DNA of 64,000 nucleotides, taken from contig JAWNGF010000001.1 in assembly GCA_037039685.1 (NCBI GenBank), forward strand, positions 2,852,001 to 2,916,000, in the 5' to 3' direction. Under the pieces are notes generated by a model, which did not search any database, was not told where the DNA came from, and saw only the letters and a list, made by a program, of their open reading frames with translations. Positions 1-10,953 of the stretch are shown piece after piece (the stretch's first letter is position 1; each line of letters opens with the position of its first letter). Position numbers and translations under genes: made by a program. This DNA is from Ceratobasidium sp. AG-K (taxonomy: Eukaryota > Basidiomycota > Agaricomycetes > Cantharellales > Ceratobasidiaceae).

Positions 1-3000
1 CAGTGCGTAAGCTGCTTGTTCAGAGTCTTGATCATTGCCTGCGCCTCGTCGAGTTGCTTGGATTGCTTCTCCAATTGTGCCGCCGCATTCGGGTCTTGCA
101 GCTGGCTGGGCGCAATGCTAGACTCGATGGTGGAATCAGCATGGGAAGAGGAAGAGGTGCGTGTGCCGGTACGAGTAGTTACGCTCTCTGGGACTGTTGG
201 GACGGGTGGGATCGAGCTAGGCAACGGTGGAGGCGGAATAGATGGCGGTGGAGTGAGAGGAGGAAGTTTGGCAGGAGGAAGCCCGTTGACGCGAGCATAG
301 GATACATTCCGACTTTCGGATGGGCGAGGAGTGTGATGGTAAGGAGTCTCCACCGGGGTAGGCTCGGGAGCGGGAGCGGTTTTGGCGGCAGCAAGCTGAG
401 CCTGAAGCTCTTTGATGAGGGCATCTTGTTTGCTCTTCTCCACTTCCAACGCCTCACGGTCTTCAGCAGCCTTTTGCAACTCGTTTTGCAGCCCTGAGAC
501 AGTTTCGCGCTGACGTTCCAGCTCGTCGGCCGCCCCTCGATGCTGGGTCAACTCTTCGGATTGAAGCACCTGTTCGGAACGAATCTTGTCGAGCTCCACG
601 CGCAAGGCCTCGAGTTCTCCGGACAAGGCAGCGCGGCTTTCAGTGACTTCACCGAGCTCGCGCCCAAGTTTATCCAAAGCATCTGCATGCGCCTGCTTAT
701 CCGATTCGACGCCAGCGACCAGGGATTCTTGAGCGCGAATGGCATCCTCCAATTTGGCCTTGTGATTCTCCAGTTCGGCAAGAGTAGCTTCGTGCTTGGC
801 CTGGAGTTCGGCCTTGTCCGATGCGTGTTCTTCTTGTAGTTGAGCAAGCTTCTGGATGTTCTCCTCCCGCAACTTGACAAGCTGTTCGTCCCGTTCTGCA
901 ACCGCGGATTCGAAGGCATCCTTGTGTTCCACCTGGTTAGATACGAGCGTGAGCTGCGTTGCGGCGAGTTCGGCCTGGTGGGACGCCTTGAGCTGCGCCA
1001 AAGAGTGCTGGTATGACAGCTCCTTTTCGTTCAACACGCCGGCATGCTCTTGAGTCTTGCGACGAAGGGCTTCCTCGTGGCTCGCACGCGCTTGCTCGAG
1101 CGCGCTCGCGTGGGTGGCCGCGGCCTCTTGGAGTTGAGCCGAAATCCGCTCGAGTTCGGTCGCATGAGCTTTGCGCAACTCTTCTGTCGTGGCATCGTGC
1201 CTGGCCGCAGCGGCCTTGAGACCTGCCTCGTACTCTTCCTCGCGCCGCTTGAGCACACGTGCATGTTCGGCCTTGGCGCTCTCCATGTCCTCCTTGATTG
1301 CCGTCTCCTTGCGCAGTATCGCAGCCGAGTGCTCCTCTTGCAATTGCTGGATCGCCAGTGCCTGGGTCGACATAGAATCCGCAAGCGTGCCCTCGCGCGC
1401 AATCTCGGTCTGCTTGAGGGCCGCTGCATGCTCATCCCGAAGTCGCTGCAACGCGATCGATCCTTCGTTTTGGACTCGTTCAAGGGTTTCAGCATGTTCG
1501 GTCTTGAGCCTCTCGAGCGCCGCTTGGTGTTCTTCCCGAGCGCGGGTAGTAGTAGCCTCGGACTCGGCCGCCTGAGCGCTCAGAGCAGACGCATGACTAG
1601 CGCGGATTTCCTCCAATTTGGCCTGATGTTCGCTCTTGATCGCAGCGATCGCCGCCTCGTGCTCTTGCGTTTGCTTGCGCAGATCGTCCTCGTTTTCGGA
1701 TTGCATCACACCGAGGCTCTCGGCGTATTCGTGGCGCGTGGTAGCAAGCAGGGCTGCGGCTTGAGCAAGTGCAGTCTCGTGGTTGCTCTGAAGCTCCGCC
1801 ACACGGGTGGAAAGAGTAGAATCCCTGCGTTGGAGCTCGGCCTCGTGCTCCGCTTTGAGGTTGGCAATCTCCGTCGCGTGCGACTCGTTTGCGAGGCGCA
1901 ATTGGTCCTGAAGCTCTTGCTCGCGTGCGCGGATTTCCTCCAGTTCGGCCGACACGGTTACGTGGCTCTGGGTCGATTCATCAAGACGAGTCTTGAGAGC
2001 ATCGAGCTCGGTAGACATGTTAAGAGTCTAACCACAAACGTCAATGCTATGCTCTTGCTATATGTGGCCGTAATACTCACCTGATCCCTCGATAGCGTAG
2101 TCAATTCATCGTGCTGCTTCTTCAGCTTCTCGAGCTGGTCGTTGAGTCCGTCTACCAACTCGCGATGTTGGGACTCCTTCATGGCCATCGACCTAAAAGT
2201 CGGTCAGCAAGGGTCATTCAGCCAAACGCGGACGCACCTCATCAACTCATCCAAGCGACTCAAACTGGAATCCACATCAGCTCCTTTGGTCGGCGCTAGC
2301 TCCAGGCTTTCCCGAATCTGAGCAAAATCCCTCATCGTCTCGGGGGATAGGCTATCCCGAGGATTAAAGTCGCCGTTGACGTGGAGCCCAAGTCCGTTGA
2401 CCTTCACACTGTCACCATTGAGAGCCTTGGCCTCGCCACCTGACGAGAGTGCCCTAAACGAGGCCTCGCGCTCGCTCTCCTTGATCGTATTCTCGAGCGC
2501 CACAATTTCCGCCTCGCGTGCTTTCAAGATCTATCGCCACACTGATTAGCCCGCACTCCAGACACGCTGAACCATAAAACTCACCGCCTGCAAACTCTGG
2601 ATTTCCTTTTCTAAATCCTCCGCACTACGCTCACTCGGAAGCTGCAACGAAAGCTGTGGACGGTGCCCCGTGCGTTTCACTCCTTCTCCCTGATTATAGT
2701 TCTCGCCCGTCCACGTTTCTTTGGGCGAGCGCGCCGAAGACAGCTCCTGCGAGAGCGAAACAGATTGCAATTGCGACCTCGCGTGGAGCGAATCCGACGA
2801 GGCCGCGTGTCGGAAAAAAAGCCGCTTCTGGCCGCCTGGGCTTTCGGTACCTCGAGTACGCGCAGAAGAGGGGCTGTCGAGCGCCGCGCGAGATCCGGCG
2901 CGTCGGCGAGCAGAAGTGGGGGTCGTTGGGACTCGAGGTTCTTCGGGAGGATCGGCTGGAATAGGAGGAATAGGAATGGCAGATGGATTGCCCATGCCTT

Positions 3001-5797
3001 GGAGTTTCGCCTCGTTGATCTGCGCGTACAGGTCCGAGATATCGTGGAGGGCGTCTTGGTAGCGAGTGTTGACCGCATTTAGTTCTTGGAGCGTCTCGGC
3101 ATGCTTCTTGCGCAACTCCTCTAGCTCCTCTCCCCTGGCATCGGCGACGATGACACTCTCGCTAGTCCCATTGACCGGGGGCGAGATCTCAAGGCTCCGC
3201 CGTGCCCGCTCGACGCCACCAACAAGACCTCCAAGCCGCTCCCGCTCAGCTTTCAAGTCAGCCCGCTCCTTCTCGACCTCAGCTACCCGAGCCTCCAAAT
3301 CCTCGACACGCTTCTCCCTGCCTTCGAGTATCTTGACCCACTCGGCCTTGTCCTTGAGCTCGGCCTCGCGTTCAGCCCGAAGCGACTCGACAAGGGCGTC
3401 CATCGTCGCGCACCGCTCACGCGAGCTAACAAGTTCGCGCTCGAGTTTGGCCATGTCGCGTTTGAGAGCGGCAATATCGGTATCCTGACGCGCCAGACGG
3501 CCCTCGAGTTCGGAGATGTAGTACGAAGAGTTGGACTCGGTTTCCTTGTACTTGGAGAGCTCTTTCTGAAGTTCGAGGAGCGTGTCAGATGTAGTGGTAG
3601 TAGAGTCGGTAAAGCTCTTGATTTGTTGTTCAAGATCGCGAACATAAGACTGGAAACACACGTTAACCCAGGAAACAATCAACCTTGAGCAGCAAACATA
3701 CCTCGCGTGAGCGCTCCTGCTCAGCAGCCTTGCCCAACCTCAAACGTAGCTCCTCAATGTAAGAATCGGCCTGGCCAGCGCGTTTCTGCACCTCCTCGAG
3801 TTCATTCTCTTTATCCGCCAGTTCATTCTCGGTATGCCTCTGTAGCCAGTGTTAAGCGGTCTCCATGAACCAACAAATGAAACAAACACTTACGACAGCG
3901 GTCTTCTGCAACGCGATCTGCGTCTCCATGTGCGACAATTGCTTCTCGTACTCTTCAATCACGGGCGCCACGATCTCTTCGTATTTGCCTGCTCCACCAG
4001 TCGCACCACCCCGATCCTCGAGGGTCAATCGCAAGCGAGCAAGTTCCTCAGAGGTACCCGTAAGACGTTGTCGCATGTCATCACATTCGGCCTGCAGGAT
4101 CTGGAGCTCCTTTACCTTGGCCTCGGTTTCGGCTGCGTTGGCACCGGGGCCCGAACTCGATGCGACCGCCCCGCCGTCCTTTAACGCCTTGACCTCTTTA
4201 CGGAGCTTGTTGACCTGCCCTTGCAACCACTCCAGATCTTCCCAGCCCTCCTCCTTCTCCTTGATCTCTGCCCGATTACGAATGTTGCGCGCCCGGTTGG
4301 CGTACTTGAGCGTGTTGATTGTCTCGGCAGCATTGTACTCGGCCGGACTAACGCAGGCGATCATGAGCGTGTGCGCATTCCCACCGAGCGAATCTTGCAG
4401 CAGTCGCGTGAGCTTCGAATCACGGTAAGGAACATGGACATGTCCTCCAAACGTGCGCGATTTGCTGGGATCTCCCAGGGCAGAAATGACGTTTCCAAGG
4501 GCTAGAAGACCGCCGTTGATGGAAATACCTTCCTTGACGCGATCACCTTGAGCGGCCGTACGTTTCAACTAGAACGAATAACAAATGTTCGAATGGTTAG
4601 GCGAGGTACGTTAGAAACTGAATGTGACCTACGCGTTCACTTCCCGCCAAGTCGACAAAGTGGAATTTGGAGACGACCGAGACCCATTCGCCCCCGCCTG
4701 CCTTATCCTCCTCGTCCGGAGATGCGGGCCGGTTTGCCGAGTTGGGTTGGCGGAGGGCCATTGCACTGGCGGGGCGAATTCCGCTGCCTCGTCCCATGGC
4801 AGATGCAAACGAAGGAGTCGAGGGACGACCGAAAGTTGGCGAGCTTACGCGACCCGACCCATCCTTGCCGCCACCAACAAACATGGACCCAGGTCGTGCG
4901 AGGCGAGAAGGCGAAGGCAACATGGGAGATGTACGGCCGGATGCGACTGGAGGTGCTTGGAGAGAACTTCGAGAAAGGGGAGCGGTGCCAGTATATTTTT
5001 TCTGGACGAGTGTAAGGGAGAAAATCGCATGGGAGCGCGAGGACTGGGCATTCATGTCTGTCTCGCTGGTTCGTCGCAGAGCTCCACCTTGGCGAATGAG
5101 GCTGGAGGTGCCATGTAAACAATATGTTTTAGGGAGAAAATCCGAGTACTTACTTGAGGACTTCAGCAGTGCTCTTGACTGGAACCTCGCGCAAACCGCC
5201 CCAGATAATGGTCCCATCCTTGTCTTCACGAATTTGCACCTCGCGACGGCCGGTGGCATCGTCAGCAAGCAGATCGATCAGGTCTTCGTTGTAGAGCTCA
5301 ACAAAGCTGGCCTTGACGGTACACTGCCACGCGGCACCGCGCTCTTCCTTGAGCTCCCGGGTCTTTGCAAAGATGGTAGCAACCGCACGGGGAATGATTC
5401 CCATGCCGTTTGTAGGGTCATTGGGGTCCGCATCTAGGTCAACACCGGACATTGTGTACGTCTTTCCGGACGAAGTCTGGCCATATGCAAGAACGGTGCA
5501 GTTGAATCCCTGTACGAATCGGTCGACTAGGGGTGCAGCGGTAGATGTAAAAAGTTGGTGTTGAGTAGAGCCGGGTGCATGAGCCTGGTCGAATGTAAAA
5601 ACTTGTTTTTTCGGAGGAGGCGCAGCGCTGCCGGCTTGGGAGTTTGTCGAGGGGGTCGCGTCGACAGCCACAGTAGTTCCGTTGGTTGCATGGACAACAG
5701 TGCGTTGAAAACGGGCTGGGATATGCGTCAAGTCGTGCTCGTTCCCAGGTCGGATTCGCACCGCGACCTGCACTGACACCGTCGGTCCACCAGCCAT
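1..5797 (-). CDS. Kinesin motor protein (kinesin-4/KIF21-like), 3' end beyond window
   Basis: Plus-end-type microtubule motor with an N-terminal motor and a very long coiled-coil tail. The start ATG is at 5797. The motor shows the P-loop GQTSSGKT, switch I NAQSSRSH and switch II DLAGSER, then the neck region [12 protein letters not shown]. Exons read as 5154-5797, 4633-5101, 3894-4568, 3702-3839, 2585-3649, 2238-2530, 2081-2192 and 1-2027, with short GT-AG introns. After the motor come heptad-type coiled coils, a Ser/Pro-rich break (about 2690-2960) and a further ~675-residue coiled coil that is still open at base 1. About 110 extra Ser/Pro/Gly-rich residues sit between switch I and switch II, where kinesins usually have a short loop. 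Assignment to kinesin-4 rests on the motor-neck sequence (RAEIKEKEE, then a WLQ-containing coil) and is less certain than kinesin itself. Confidence 0.93.
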
Positions 5798-6879
5798 CGT
5801 TGAAGAGTACAGAATCCAATTCCAGATACCAACATATGTTACCGCGTCTGGAAGCATTACTGCTTTGTCATCGTTACACGCGGCGTGTTTCAGCCGCTGG
5901 CAGCGCTAAATCGACGGTCATACCCCTGACGCACTTCAGAGTCCAGTCAAGAAGCTAGACCGTTCAGCGTGTAGCTCGTGTCTTGTATGCGTGTTTATAC
6001 TTTCTTCTTACACAGCACAAGCTACTAGTATCAACGATTCAACCCCAAGCTTTATATTTTTAATCATCTTTCCATGTCATCCAACAAACGCGCTTTTCAC
6101 CGAGTAGCATTGACCAGAGTTGGGTAGTTCAAGTTGACCACTCCTCCAGCGGTGTTGGAGGATGTTTTCCGCCCAAACAGCACATCCTCCGCGAATTTAT
6201 TTCCCCTGGGAGTATCTGTCGAGAACGTGACCAGGCACCTAATACTATTGACACTCAAAATGTCAACCAAGTTCCTACAAAAAGGACCACGCAATTTCCG
6301 TCGCTCCAGTCGGCGGTAGAAACATTTGTTGAAGCTTTGGATTTGCATCGAGGCTGGCAACATCAAAACGCGTGCCTTTGTTTGGAACTGAGCATTTGCC
6401 CAGACTGCGCAATGGGGAAGTGCAGAACTTCGTGAAACAGCATCAAATCTACCCCACTGGGCGACCGTCCTGTCGGCATATTTATCTGATTCGTAGTCTG
6501 AGAAATTTCGCAATTAGTTGAAAATCTAGCGCAGTAAGCCTGCTCCGATTTGGTAAACTAGGCAACAATTGACAAAAATCTCACATGGAGATCTTTCGGA
6601 GCAGTTGCGATCCACCAAAGTCGGTAAGAACACCACATGATAAAGCGACTAACAGAATCTAGTCAAGGATAATCTGGTATCTCCGCGTTGCGACATCGTT
6701 TTGCCAATCACAGGTATCTAAAATCAAAGCCCAGCCCGCGATAATGTTTGAGTAGACTCTTTCCAAAATGATGCAGGCTTAAGCGCGTGGAAAATCGACG
6801 ATGAACATATGAAGGCAGTACAACTATTGGTAATACAAATATATTGCAGTTAGCACTAGTGTTCATACTTTCAACTACC
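5798..6879. other. Intergenic, no gene recognised
   Basis: Upstream region of the kinesin followed by AT-richer sequence. Short open frames here show no domain or motif I recognise. It probably holds the kinesin promoter next to 5798 and decayed DNA further right that merges into the NACHT relic. Confidence 0.5.
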
Positions 6880-8070
6880 AGGGCTCCCAACTCAATAGAA
6901 TGTCCCTAGCTCATAATGTTCGATATGACTCGAGCTTCTCGTACGAGATTGAGCGCAGCGGATGTTTGCACAACACTAGGATATCGGTGCTTAACGTGAT
7001 ACGAGACGGGGTTTGCGGCCACAACAATGCAATGATCTACTGGACGAACGGCAAAGGTCCCACCGGTAAGACGACTATTGCTTATAGCGTCTGCACCGAG
7101 CTGGGCAGCGTAGACACTTGGCGTGAGCTTCTTTTGCTCTTACACATCGCTCGAATGTCGAGATGTCGCATGCTACCTACGATTGCGCGTCAGTCGGTGC
7201 AATAGTTTTTTCCCGTTCCACTCGAGTCTATGTCAGATTCTTGGCAAACAACCAGTATTTGGGCAGCCTAGCATCTCAGTGCAACTTGACCAATTGCCCC
7301 AAAATCTTCGGGAGACGTAATGAATACGCGGCGCTATCGGTCGGTCTCACTGCTGTGATGCTGAATGCACTGTTCTGCCTCGTGATTGACCAAGCTGGAG
7401 TTCTATTTCTCTACGCTATTACTGTAGCGAAGCATTTACATACAGGGCAATGTCAGAACACCTACCTGTCTGACCCGGATTCTATCCAGAAACAACAACG
7501 AGGGCGACAAAAAGGACCAACAGACCGACAGGCTGCAAAAAACCATCCTGAATAGGGCCCTGGGTGGCGCCCACTTTAAGAAAGAGGAATCCGGGCTCAT
7601 CGCGCACCTGTTGTGGATTGTGTTCTGAGCTAGAGAACCGGTAAATAAGAAGACCCTATCAGCACGCTACTAGCAATTGCACAATGAGTTACGTGCGAGT
7701 CTCGGATGTTCTGCAGTCTCTCCTTTTGGTGATATATGTTTCTGCCGGCAATAAGGTGGTATCGACCCTATACGCCTCGTTTCCTGACTTTATGCTCAGT
7801 TCTAAGATCTATGGTCAATTGTTGCACTATGACTAACAACCACTTGGTAATCTAATGTTTCGAGCTGATGCTTGAGCAGCTAAAGTTCAATATATGCGGC
7901 CTTAGGGTGTCATATCCACTCGGTAGGGCTGTTTCAGACGTTCACACGTGGGTTAACTCTGCAATCTGCACGAAGCTTTTTTATGCTTGTCGCTACTGGG
8001 TCGATCATCCACCCCAAGTCTTATCTTGCGAGGATCTCATGGTTTGTTTGTTTTTTTTCTCTGCGCGAAC
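6880..8070 (+). pseudogene. Decayed NACHT (NLR-like) NTPase gene fragment
   Basis: Relic of a fungal NACHT-WD40 protein of the kind implicated in non-self recognition. About 6900-7120 encodes the linker into the NACHT domain with an intact Walker A (GKGPTGKTT) preceded by YWTNG. The following match (FFCS..SLECRDV, then the FHSSLCQIL stretch) lies in another frame. Further family-like pieces are IDQAGVLFLYA near 7390, ILNRALGG near 7545 followed by a stop, STLYASFPDFML near 7770, and ALFYACRYW-type sequence near 7970-8010. The pieces are in the right order for one protein but spread over several frames with stops, so it cannot be translated as a single product. The WD40 part lies at 9391-10380. 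Identification rests on remembered family patterns. Confidence 0.7.
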
Positions 8071-9214
8071 GATTGCTGTTCTGGATAGAAGCACCAAGTC
8101 CTCATGGGAGTTTGGGCAGGAGATCGGAAAACCTATGCGGTGGAACAGCATGGTTGCATGTACGTAGCAATAGCGCCAGGAGCCCGATTATGCCAAGTGT
8201 GCAGTAGGGTAGAAGAGGTGCGGCAGAGACAGCTAAATTCACCCATGATGCATAACATTCACATTTACTGCCAACCCTGTCGGTCGGAGCACCTCTCATA
8301 TCTGTATATCGGTTCTGCCACGCACACCAGTGTAGTGCGAAGCGAGACATATTTATTAGGGGTCGAACCTAAGAACTATTGTAGTTAGGTCACGCACTTA
8401 TGAATCGACGAGAGAGAGAAGCACTAGCAGTACGGGAAGCTGGGTCGAAGCTGAAATAGTTGTCTTCTCCCTGAGGGGAAGTTAGGGCTGTCCACGATAC
8501 AGATTAGATAATACTAAGTTGAATTGAATATGTGCCAGATAAGAACTCAATCTTATCGGCCGCGTATCTTGTATGGAGATCTCCGAATAAATATTACTCA
8601 ATATCTTATTTATATCGTATTGTAATCGAATCCTGGTAACTAGATACAGATTGGCAAGGGTGCTCAACCCGACGGCCAGCCTCCAGCACTAACCAGCACG
8701 CAGTAATCAAACCAAACACTGCTTTATCCAGGTAATAGCAATACACGGGCCTCGGAGAACACAAAAGTACTTTAGCCTGAACCACGAACGGCCTTGAACG
8801 CATGTTCCTTGCTCGCATGACTTACCTAACCCAGCCTAGGCTCTCTACGTGAGCTAGGAATCCTGTAGCCTATGTTATACCTATCGTACAGGTGAGATTA
8901 TAGTTAAATTATACTGAGGGGGGTCGCTGTTGCGCACAAGGGGCCTCCAAGCGGTGGCAGCGAGCGGCGATGTGGTGGGGCAAGCTGCGAACTTACCACG
9001 TGATGGGGGTACACGTGTATTGATATCATATTATGACTTTTCAAATACAAACAAATACGTCACCTTACCCCGATCGTATGGTATTGAGTAGTACGGGGAT
9101 CAAGTGGAGCGTACTAGGTACGGACTCCATTCATATCTTATCAGTACTAAGCCATTTTATTCAATAAGTATCATAATAAATTACATCCCTAGGGGAAGTG
9201 CATGGTCTCCTGTC
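8071..9214. other. AT-rich relic spacer between NACHT and WD40 remnants
   Basis: No coding frame I can recognise. The stretch separates the NACHT and WD40 parts of one broken gene, so it probably contains decayed coding sequence plus inserted DNA. Purine-rich runs near 8471-8480 and 8915-8925 resemble polypurine tracts of LTR elements, but I found no matching LTR ends. Confidence 0.4.
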
Positions 9215-9232
9215 ATCAAGGTCACATGATTC
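9215..9232. repeat. 18-bp direct repeat, left copy (target-site-duplication-like)
   Basis: ATCAAGGTCACATGATTC, identical to 9373-9390. The two copies bracket a ~140-bp A-tailed segment, the arrangement expected of a target site duplication from an L1-type retroposon. Confidence 0.75.
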
Positions 9233-9372
9233 CCGCCTGTGTTTTCCGTTTGTTCTTCTCTTCTCGCGTTTCTGCCTCGGGCTGGCTTGTTCTGAGCGGT
9301 TTGACCTCGTGTTCATGTAGCTCGTTAAATGTGTATTTAAAATAAGATAATAAAATAAAATAATAAATAAAA
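9233..9372 (+). mobile_element. Short A-tailed retroposon (SINE-like or truncated LINE 3' end)
   Basis: About 140 bp. The body (9233 to about 9338) is pyrimidine-rich and moderately GC, and changes abruptly into an A-rich tail of AATAAAATA-type units (about 9340-9372). Perfect 18-bp direct repeats flank it on both sides. This layout matches target-primed reverse transcription. A weak B-box-like stretch (GGTTTGACCTC, near 9299) might hint at a Pol III-derived SINE, but no convincing A box was seen, so a 5'-truncated LINE or a processed transcript fragment is equally possible. It lies within the broken NACHT-WD40 locus, just before the first WD40 remnant. Confidence 0.6.
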
Positions 9373-9390
9373 ATCAAGGTCACATGATTC
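9373..9390. repeat. 18-bp direct repeat, right copy
   Basis: Second perfect copy of the 18-bp sequence at 9215-9232, directly after the A-rich tail. Confidence 0.75.
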
Positions 9391-10380
9391 GCCCTCTGGG
9401 ATGCATACAGCGGGCCTCGCTTGGCAAGCCGCTTAAAGGGCACTCCAATAGTATATTGTGTCTTATATTCTCGCTCGATGGGAGCCGGATCGCCTCTGGT
9501 TCACAGGATTCTACGATTCGCACCTGGAATAGACACGGTGACACACCAGAGAAACCACCCTACCAAGGCGGTCATTCCCTTGACACAGTGACAAGGTTTC
9601 GTCCGTTTCATTCTCACTCGATCTTACTCGCATCACATCGGGTCGCCTCGCGCTCGTAAGATGGTAAGATTTGCACGCGGGGTCCATTCTACGGTTCAAT
9701 TATTCTGCCTTCTACCGCTGGTGCAGGCTCGCTCATAGATTATGAGCGCTCTAGGGCAGCCATCGGATGCTCTACCAACAGCAACCAAATCTCTTCTCGT
9801 ACAAACGCAGGGAAGGACGGCAGATTGAGATTCCTGGCTGCTTGCATGCACACACTGGGCCTAACTGAGTAGGCCCAATCCCGACCTTATCCCTACGCTT
9901 TCTGCACATCAGTCCTACATTATTGGTTGGACTACTTCAGGAGCGGTACCAGCAAATCGTCTACATCAACCCAATTCAAATGGATAGATCCAGGTCTGTG
10001 GTGCGTGACGTCCACAGGTTCAGCGTCCACTTTGGTTTCCGGGCTAGTAGAATTAAGGCAGGGGGCTGCCCGTTGAGACGACATACTCGAGAGACTTTGC
10101 CCGTCGGGGTCTGGTATACCAATATATATAGGTACGTGGTCTCGGGATCGTTGAACCGTATGGTTTGTGCGGGAATTAGATAACTGTGCCCGACTGAGCA
10201 GTCCATTCAGACAGCATACCAACTCGATAACTGCGGTTGCGTTCTCGCCCGACAATACTCTGATTATTTTTAAAACCAGAGGGTGGTACGGTGGTTCGAG
10301 TGCAGAGGTAGCGCCAAACTGGTATATCAAGACCAAGGGCGTATCGTGGATTCTGCTTTCGAGATTCCTCTTTATTGAAA
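9391..10380 (+). pseudogene. WD40-repeat remnants of the decayed NACHT-WD40 gene
   Basis: Several WD40-type blades in different frames. The segment 9430-9530 gives KGHSNSILCLIFSLDGS followed by RIASGSQDSTIRTWN. About 10130-10180 gives YVVSGSLNRMVCA, and about 10195-10260 gives RQHTNSITAVAFSPDNTLI. Spacing and order fit the C-terminal propeller of the NACHT protein whose remnant is at 6880-8070. Frameshifts and stops between blades rule out a functional propeller. Confidence 0.7.
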
Positions 10381-10953
10381 GCTAGAGGAGATAAGCGAGG
10401 TCATCCTTATGCTGCCGAACATCTTACTATCGCACAAATTGGACCCGTTGAGCTTGGTCTGCCCCATCTCTTTGCTAGGGGGACCCAGGGGTCAGTACTA
10501 TCACTTCACTGGGTCAAATTTTCACATCTGACTGTTATCCTTCGACTTTGCTAACCTTTGATTATGTTTAGTGTATCTCTGTTAAAATTCGGCACTGAAT
10601 ATTATTGGTTTTCTTGTTCAACTCAACCCCAAAGTGAGCATCTAACGCGTGTATGCGAGGCTGGTGCCAATATCAAGTGTAAATTTGTTTACGCTACAGT
10701 CTCCAGGATAGTAATTCCCGGCACTCAGATACAGCGGTATCACCAAGTCCTAAGCTTGCATACGAAGCAGTGGCTGTATGCGATTTTAGCAGCGCACTCG
10801 GATGCATTGGAATTTTGGGATCATTTCTCCCGGACTCTGGGCAATTGGTCTTGAACTTCTTCAATGCAACATATATATCCATGAAAATACAACAATTCAT
10901 CCTTCGTGGACTTGTGACACTAGGCAATGTCGATTACTTATTGTAACCTCGCT
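10381..10953. other. Intergenic, no gene recognised
   Basis: Between the WD40 relic and the IPK1 stop codon. Short open frames have no recognisable content. The right end should include the IPK1 3' UTR. Confidence 0.45.

Noticed and set aside
1044..2084. Long plus-strand open frame (about 346 codons)
   Set aside because: Antisense shadow of the kinesin coiled coil. Its Leu/Arg-rich composition is the mirror of Glu/Ala/Gln codons on the minus strand.
8471..8690. Possible solo LTR (purine-rich run followed by TG, AT-rich body)
   Set aside because: No matching CA end with a target duplication and no second copy seen in the window.
10270..10320. B-box-like GGTTCGAGT suggesting a tRNA gene
   Set aside because: No matching A box or cloverleaf at the right distance. 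It falls beside WD40 remnants.
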